From: an uncultured Campylobacter sp.
Lineage (GTDB): Bacteria > Campylobacterota > Campylobacteria > Campylobacterales > Campylobacteraceae
Direction of reading: 5' to 3'
Length of the DNA stretch: 9,859 bases
Assembly: GCF_938045535.1 (NCBI RefSeq)
Contig: NZ_CALIMQ010000032.1
Location: forward strand, 1 to 9,859
The notes beneath the pieces were generated by a model that had not been told where the DNA came from, searched no databases, and worked only from the letters and a program-made list of their open reading frames with translations. Every line of letters begins with the position of its first letter. Position 1 is the first letter of the stretch. A program made the translations under genes and the position numbers. Below, piece after piece: positions 5,990 through 9,859 of the stretch.

Positions 5990-6481
5990 TTATTTTTTGC
6001 CTTGGGTATATGCGAGCTCGCACACGTCGCCCACGGCTTGGTGGCACGGGATCGCCGAGATCGAGTTATTGGGCGAGCCATCAATCACTTTATCTGAATA
6101 AACCAAATAGATTAGCGAGCCCTGCACCGCATCGTAAAGCCTGACTACATGGGTCTTTTTGAAGATCAACGAGCTGCGTTTTTCAAAAATATCCTCTTTT
6201 TTCAGCTCCTCTTTAATGATGATTTTAGGCGCTGTCTGCACGCACGAAACAGAGGCTTCGGAGCGGTCCTCCTCCACGCCGATGATCTCTTTGGCACCGC
6301 CTTTTTTGGCGTAAGAGACGTAGCAGGTCACTCCATCAACCTTAGGATCTTTAACCGCGATAACTTCGATGCGATCGTCTTTGCCAAAAATTCTAAACGA
6401 AGTATTTACGCTACCTACGAGCTCGTAATCGCCCGCAAAAGCAAAAGCCGCTAAAATCGCTGCTAGAATAAATTTTTTCAT
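5990..6481 (-). CDS. creA: CreA-family secreted protein of unknown biochemical function
   Basis: 163-aa protein starting with a signal peptide (MKKFILAAILAAFAFA, residues 1-16, likely cleaved before GDYE), hence periplasmic or secreted. It follows the CreA family closely: VGSVNT near the N-terminus, DPKVDGVTCYVSYAKKGG (45-62), SEASVSCVQ (74-82) and YSDKVIDGSPNNSISAIP (128-145). CreA is conserved in Gram-negatives; in E. coli its gene lies beside the creBCD regulatory genes, but its activity is not established. The frame extends 12 codons further upstream, but ATG 6481 is chosen because AAAGGATGGTT precedes it with proper spacing and the signal peptide starts there. It has four cysteines (53, 80, 146, 154); the last two lie in a C-terminal extension. 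It stands alone and is transcribed divergently from the phosphohexomutase gene. Confidence 0.9.
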   Translation of the reverse strand: MKKFILAAILAAFAFAGDYELVGSVNTSFRIFGKDDRIEVIAVKDPKVDGVTCYVSYAKKGGAKEIIGVEEDRSEASVSCVQTAPKIIIKEELKKEDIFEKRSSLIFKKTHVVRLYDAVQGSLIYLVYSDKVIDGSPNNSISAIPCHQAVGDVCELAYTQGKK

Positions 6482-6507
6482 AACCATCCTTTGGAATTTT
6501 AGCGGCG

Positions 6508-6516
6508 ATTTTATCA
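6508..6516 (-). promoter_or_regulatory. Extended -10 promoter for creA
   Basis: On the minus strand TGATAAAAT gives TG, one base, then TAAAAT, 27 bp before the creA start. Transcription would start near 6500 with a leader of about 20 nt. A further AT-rich TATTATAAAT block lies just upstream and may contribute. Confidence 0.5.
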
Positions 6517-6546
6517 TTTATAATATAAATATTAAGCAAGTTTTTA

Positions 6547-6552
6547 TAAAAT
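6547..6552 (+). promoter_or_regulatory. Candidate -10 box for the phosphohexomutase-alr operon
   Basis: GTTTTTATAAAAT contains TAAAAT (6547-6552) about 28 bp before the ATG at 6580, preceded by a T-run. The ribosome binding site AAAGGA (6569-6574) follows. It drives away from creA within a shared region of under 100 bp, so a protein bound there could affect both directions. Confidence 0.5.
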
Positions 6553-6579
6553 ACCGCGATTTAAATTTAAAGGAATTTT

Positions 6580-7950
6580 ATGATCGAAGATATCTTTAGA
6601 GAATACGATATTCGCGGCATCGTGGGCGAAGAGCTAAACGAGCGCAGCGTAAAAGCGATCGGCTTCGCGCTTGGCAAACATATCGCAAATCTTGGGCTTG
6701 AGCGCGTTAGCGTGGGATACGACGCCCGTCTTAGCGCGGACGAGCTTTTCGGCTATTTCGTAAGCGGGCTAAATTTCGCCGGGTTGCGAGTTTATGATAT
6801 CGGCTTGCTGCCGACGCCAGTGGGCTATTTTAGCGTATTTACGCATAAATTTGACGCAAACGTAATGATCACAGGCTCGCACAACCCCAAAAACTACAAC
6901 GGCTTTAAAATAACGATCGGCACGGATAGCTTCTTTGGCGCGGATTTGAAACGCCTAGGCGCGCAGGTTCGAGAGCTGATGAGTTCAAATTTTAAAATTC
7001 CAACCGATACAAGCACCCAGAGGTACGACATTTTAAGCGAGTATCTAGCATATTTTGAGAAGGAATTTGCGGCTCTTAAGGGCTTTGCCGCGCCCTTTAT
7101 AATCGACTGCGCAAACGGCGCCGCAGGCGTTACCGCTACTAAAATCATCGAAAGGCTAGAGCTAAACGCTAAAGTTTTGTTCCCGCAGCCCGACGGCAAT
7201 TTCCCAAATCATCACCCTGATCCCAGCGAGGAGAAAAATTTAGCAGATCTTAAAGCTGCGATGAAGCAAGACGGCGTGGCTTTGGGCTTCGGCTTTGACG
7301 GAGATGCCGATAGGATCGCCGTGCTTACGCCGCGCCGCAATATCAAAGGCGACGAGCTAGCCTGCCTGCTTGCTCTAAACATGCACCGCCCGCGCATCCT
7401 AGGCGAGGTTAAATGCTCTCAAGCGATGTATGATACCATCGATAAGATCGGCAAAAGCTTTATGGGCAAGACCGGCCACAGCAATATCAAAAAGGCGATG
7501 AAGGATCTCGGTATCGATCTTGCCGCGGAGGTTAGCGGGCATATCTATTTTAAAGAGCGATATTTCGGCTTTGATGACGGCGTATATGCGATGATGCGCG
7601 TGCTTGAGCTCGTAGCTAAAGGATATGATTTAGACGCCGAGCTAGACAAGCTGCCGCGGGTTTTTTGCACCGATGAGATTAAATTTAATACGAGCGAGGA
7701 GGCAAAATTTAAGATCATCGAGGCTCTTAAAGCTCAAATCCACGCAGGTATCGCGGAGCTACCGCCTATCCGCGATATTATCGAGATTGACGGCATCAGA
7801 GTGCGGTTTGATAACGGCTGGGCACTCGTACGGGCAAGCAATACCACGCCTGTGATCGTAACTCGCTTCGAGGCCTCTAGCCCTGAGTTTCGCGACGAGA
7901 TGCAGCGCGTATTTTTAGGTAAACTAGAAAATTTAAAGGACCAGAGATGA
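6580..7950 (+). CDS. manB: Phosphomannomutase/phosphoglucomutase (AlgC/ManB type)
   Basis: Cytoplasmic alpha-D-phosphohexomutase of 456 aa. It interconverts the 1- and 6-phosphates of mannose or glucose, supplying sugar nucleotide synthesis for lipooligosaccharide, capsule or other glycans. All four family signatures are present: the phosphoserine loop TGSHNPKNYNGFK (98-110, catalytic S100), the magnesium loop DGDADR (240-245), the sugar-binding EVSGH (317-321), and the phosphate-binding RASNTTP (418-424). Length is normal for the bacterial AlgC subgroup. The opening IFREYDIRG (5-13) is typical of dual-specificity PMM/PGM enzymes, so mannose and glucose cannot be told apart by reading. Its stop overlaps the next start (ATGA), suggesting a translationally coupled operon with the small protein and alr. 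Confidence 0.93.
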   Translation: MIEDIFREYDIRGIVGEELNERSVKAIGFALGKHIANLGLERVSVGYDARLSADELFGYFVSGLNFAGLRVYDIGLLPTPVGYFSVFTHKFDANVMITGSHNPKNYNGFKITIGTDSFFGADLKRLGAQVRELMSSNFKIPTDTSTQRYDILSEYLAYFEKEFAALKGFAAPFIIDCANGAAGVTATKIIERLELNAKVLFPQPDGNFPNHHPDPSEEKNLADLKAAMKQDGVALGFGFDGDADRIAVLTPRRNIKGDELACLLALNMHRPRILGEVKCSQAMYDTIDKIGKSFMGKTGHSNIKKAMKDLGIDLAAEVSGHIYFKERYFGFDDGVYAMMRVLELVAKGYDLDAELDKLPRVFCTDEIKFNTSEEAKFKIIEALKAQIHAGIAELPPIRDIIEIDGIRVRFDNGWALVRASNTTPVIVTRFEASSPEFRDEMQRVFLGKLENLKDQR

Positions 7951-8192
7951 ACGAATCTGAAAAGCAAGAGGTTGAAAAAAATATAAAAGAGCTTTTGGCT
8001 GCGAGAGCGGAATTTTTTAAATTCTTAGATGAGCGCGTGCCAAAAATCGCGGGTACCGACGTGTTTGATTTCGAGCGCGCAGGCGCGGCTAGCTTGAAAG
8101 AAGTTTATGCGAAATTCTACGGCTACGATTACGCCGCGCGCAAGCTGCTGCCATATTTATACCGCACTTATGGGCTAAATTTCGATGTCTGA
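7947..8192 (+). CDS. Small protein of unknown function (81 aa)
   Basis: I do not recognise this family. The 81-aa protein begins with a charged, probably helical segment rich in K and E (MNESEKQEVEKNIKELL). The middle (about 27-45) is mixed and the C-terminal part is aromatic-rich (YAKFYGYDYAARKLLPYLYRTYG, split by Y54 to G76). It has no signal peptide, membrane helix or cysteine, so it is probably cytoplasmic. It is supported as a real gene by AAAGGACCAGAG-ATG, by the ATGA overlap with manB, and by an 8-bp overlap with alr. alr lacks a good ribosome binding site of its own, so translation of this gene may be needed for alr expression. Codon use matches its neighbours. Confidence 0.75.
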   Translation: MNESEKQEVEKNIKELLAARAEFFKFLDERVPKIAGTDVFDFERAGAASLKEVYAKFYGYDYAARKLLPYLYRTYGLNFDV

Positions 8193-9198
8193 GATCATCT
8201 TAGATCGCGCCGCTTATGCGCACAATCTAGCGCAAATCGCCGCCAAAGTAGGTGGAGCGGAGCGAGTATTTTTAGTAGCCAAGGATAATTCATACGGCCA
8301 TGGCTGCAGGCTCTGCTGCGAGGAAGCGGCAAAGCTAGGCTTTGTACGCGTCGTAACGCGAAGTGCTGCGGAAGCTGCGCAAATTGCGGATTTATTTGAT
8401 GAAATTTTAGTGCTCTCGCACATTCCGCGCGGGGACGAGGACGAGCGGTTTTGCTACGCAGTAAATGATCTGAGCTACTTCTCGCGTCTTAAACGAGGGC
8501 TTAAAATTTATATCGCTGCAGATACCGCGATGCACCGCAACGGCATCGCTGCGAACGAGTTAGATGAGGCGCTTAGGCTATGCAAGGCGGGCGGATTTAA
8601 GCTTCGTGGCTTTTTTACACACTTTCGCGCAAGCGACGAGCTAAGTGGAGATTTTTTCGCGCAGAGGCAAAATTTTATAGAATTTAAGCGCCTTGCGAGG
8701 CAAAAAGCCGCCGCCGCGGGCTTTGGAAATTTAAAATTTCATTCGAGCAACTCCGCAGCTATCGAGCGAAGTGCGGGCTTTGAGGACGAATACGTGCGCG
8801 TAGGCATGGCGCAGTTTGGCTATCCGCAATTTGACGAGAGCCTAAATTTACACCCCGTGCTAAAGCTCTATGCCGATCTGATCAGCTCGCGCGTGCTGAA
8901 AAAAGGCGAGCGCGTGGGCTATGGCGCTAAATTTGAAGCGCCACGCGATATGAAGATCGGCACATACGATCTGGGTTACGCTGATGGGCTATTTCGCTAC
9001 GACGGCGAGGGCGAGCTAGCGCTTGCAAACGGGCAAAAAATGCTCGGAAAAATGTCGATGGATAGTTTCTGCGCGGAATTCGGCGGAGAGCGAGTTTGCG
9101 TGCTGGACGACGCGCGGATTTGGGCAAAACGCTTCGGCACGATCGAATATGAAATTTTAGTCAAATTAAATTCCAACATCCCAAGGAGATTTCAATGA
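8185..9198 (+). CDS. alr: Alanine racemase (PLP-dependent)
   Basis: Cytoplasmic enzyme converting L-alanine to D-alanine for peptidoglycan, 337 aa. The PLP-binding lysine is K33 in VAKDNSYGHG (31-40). The second catalytic base is Y246 in RVGYGAKF (243-250). Other family blocks are DTAMHRNG (113-120), the helix-barrel segment VRVGMAQFGYPQF (204-216), YADG (265-268) and GKMSMDSF (288-295). The barrel domain is N-terminal and the beta domain C-terminal, ending in the usual ILVKLNSNIPR. It is slightly shorter than the typical 350-370 aa but complete. The start ATG lies inside the preceding gene (ATGTCTGA overlap) without a clear Shine-Dalgarno, which implies translational coupling. Its stop overlaps the next ATG. 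Arginine codons are mostly CGC, CGA and AGG (only 2 of 27 are CGG), a useful native reference for the frame that follows. Confidence 0.93.
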   Translation: MSEIILDRAAYAHNLAQIAAKVGGAERVFLVAKDNSYGHGCRLCCEEAAKLGFVRVVTRSAAEAAQIADLFDEILVLSHIPRGDEDERFCYAVNDLSYFSRLKRGLKIYIAADTAMHRNGIAANELDEALRLCKAGGFKLRGFFTHFRASDELSGDFFAQRQNFIEFKRLARQKAAAAGFGNLKFHSSNSAAIERSAGFEDEYVRVGMAQFGYPQFDESLNLHPVLKLYADLISSRVLKKGERVGYGAKFEAPRDMKIGTYDLGYADGLFRYDGEGELALANGQKMLGKMSMDSFCAEFGGERVCVLDDARIWAKRFGTIEYEILVKLNSNIPRRFQ

Positions 9199-9794
9199 AA
9201 GAGCTGCAAGGAGAAAATAACAAGCGTATAGGTTACGACGATAAAGGCTTATCCGCGCGAGGCGAGAGCTTTGGCGGGGGAGAGTATCTGCGCCAAAACC
9301 AGATCAAAGAAGTTCTGATCATCGAGGGCGATCCTCCGCAGGATATGACCCATACCGTTTATCCGACGGTGACGACGGATGTCATTCGGAAATTTCGGGA
9401 AGAATTGCCGGAAATTCGGGTGTATGCCGGAATCGATCAGTATCGGGGCAGTATGCAGCAGGAGCAGTATCGGATTCGTCGAAAATTGCAGGCCGGGGCG
9501 GTGGGTTTCTTCACCCAGCCGTTTTTCGATCTGCGGCTCTTGGCGATGTACGCCGATATGTTAGAAGGGCTGGAAGTCTATTGGGGGGTATCCCCCGTCG
9601 AGTCGGAGCGGGCGAAAAGCTATTGGGAACTGAAAAATCATGTGGTGTTCCCGAAAAATTTCGCGGCGACCTTGGCGTGGAGCGTTGATTTCGCCCGGGA
9701 GGTGCAGGCCTTCGCCCAAAGCCGGGGAGACAGCGTCTATCTCATGCCCATCCGAACGGATTTGACGGCGTATTTGACGGGCGTTTTCGCGTAA
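9195..9794 (+). CDS. Chimeric frame: native-looking 5' end joined to MTHFR C-terminal part
   Basis: The 199-aa frame starts properly: AAGGAGATTTCA-ATG overlapping the alr stop. Residues 1-29 (MKELQGENNKRIGYDDKGLS onward) match no family I know and use native-style codons. From about residue 30 the protein is methylenetetrahydrofolate reductase: VLIIEGDPPQDM (40-51), AGAVGFFTQPFFD (100-112), YWGVSPV (129-135) and VVFPKNF (150-156). The last three correspond to the second half of the FAD-binding barrel. The first 110 or so residues of a normal MetF, including the catalytic glutamate near the N-terminus, are missing, so the product should not be a working reductase. Arginine is CGG in 9 of 12 codons from residue 65, against 2 of 27 in alr. 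I infer a junction between two genomes around 9260-9375, either an assembly artefact or a recombination. The MTHFR identity is firm; the source organism is not. Confidence 0.75.
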   Translation: MKELQGENNKRIGYDDKGLSARGESFGGGEYLRQNQIKEVLIIEGDPPQDMTHTVYPTVTTDVIRKFREELPEIRVYAGIDQYRGSMQQEQYRIRRKLQAGAVGFFTQPFFDLRLLAMYADMLEGLEVYWGVSPVESERAKSYWELKNHVVFPKNFAATLAWSVDFAREVQAFAQSRGDSVYLMPIRTDLTAYLTGVFA

Positions 9795-9805
9795 GGCGCG
9801 GGACG

Positions 9806-9859
9806 GTGAAGGGGGCAGTGACCGCGATGTTTACGATACGGGAAAAATCATGGCTGTCG
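9806..9859 (+). CDS. Possible start of another gene, cut by the window edge
   Basis: A frame opens at GTG 9806 (or ATG 9827 after GAAGGGGG) and has no stop through base 9859, giving at most 18 residues ending REKSWLS. It lies 11 bp or more after the MTHFR-like frame and shares its base style, so it would belong to the same foreign segment. It is too short to identify. Confidence 0.2.
   Translation, partial: MKGAVTAMFTIREKSWLS

Noticed and set aside
6482..6517. Longer CreA with a 12-residue N-terminal extension from ATG 6517
   Set aside because: The extension spoils the signal peptide, and the ribosome binding site AAAGGA lies inside it, correctly spaced for ATG 6481. ATG 6487 is too close to that site.
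9195..9794. A normal native metF next to alr
   Set aside because: The N-terminal third of the enzyme is absent, the first 29 residues are unrelated to MTHFR, and codon use differs sharply from the preceding genes.
1..9859. A new defence, toxin-antitoxin or mobile system
   Set aside because: All but one of the complete genes are recognisable respiratory, cytochrome c maturation, envelope or CreA-family genes. No transposase, integrase, nuclease or toxin-like pair is visible on either strand.

Overview
The window looks like an Epsilonproteobacterium (Campylobacterota), most likely a moderate-GC oral-type Campylobacter such as the C. gracilis/showae/rectus group. The evidence is a single-chain cytochrome b next to a Rieske protein, a giant fused System II cytochrome c synthase (CcsBA), extended -10 promoters of the TGnTAWAAT type with no clear -35, and AT-rich intergenic DNA. 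The genus is an inference; the species cannot be fixed by reading alone.

Layout. The left half is on the minus strand: petB (cytochrome b, cut by the left edge) and petA (Rieske protein) form the start of a petAB(C) operon for the cytochrome bc1 complex. Upstream of petA lie a promoter, two inverted repeats and about 740 bp of non-coding DNA full of AT-rich palindromes. Next comes ccsBA, also minus, which attaches haem to c-type cytochromes. A 310-bp spacer with related palindromes separates it from creA (minus, secreted CreA-family protein). A divergent promoter region of about 100 bp then leads to a plus-strand cluster with overlapping ends: a phosphomannomutase/phosphoglucomutase, an unknown 81-aa protein, alanine racemase (alr), and a last reading frame starting at 9195.

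How the genes fit. petAB and ccsBA belong to the same physiology: the bc1 complex includes a c-type cytochrome that needs the CcsBA haem ligase. The plus-strand cluster serves the cell envelope: hexose-phosphate isomerisation for surface glycans and D-alanine for peptidoglycan.

The main anomaly is at the right end. The reading frame at 9195 begins with a good ribosome binding site and Campylobacter-like codons. From about residue 30 it becomes the C-terminal part of a methylenetetrahydrofolate reductase with different codon use (CGG for 9 of 12 arginines, against 2 of 27 in alr). The N-terminal third of the enzyme is missing. This is best read as a junction between two genomes, either an assembly chimera or a real illegitimate recombination, with assembly error the simpler explanation. 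I found no CRISPR array, tRNA, rRNA, insertion sequence or defence system. The other notable signals are a family of palindromic intergenic repeats, an over-represented 8-mer (GCGGAATT), a CRP/FNR-like dyad in the petA leader, and, in CcsBA, an internal signal-peptide-like segment, a QNS-rich linker and four PglB-type glycosylation sequons.
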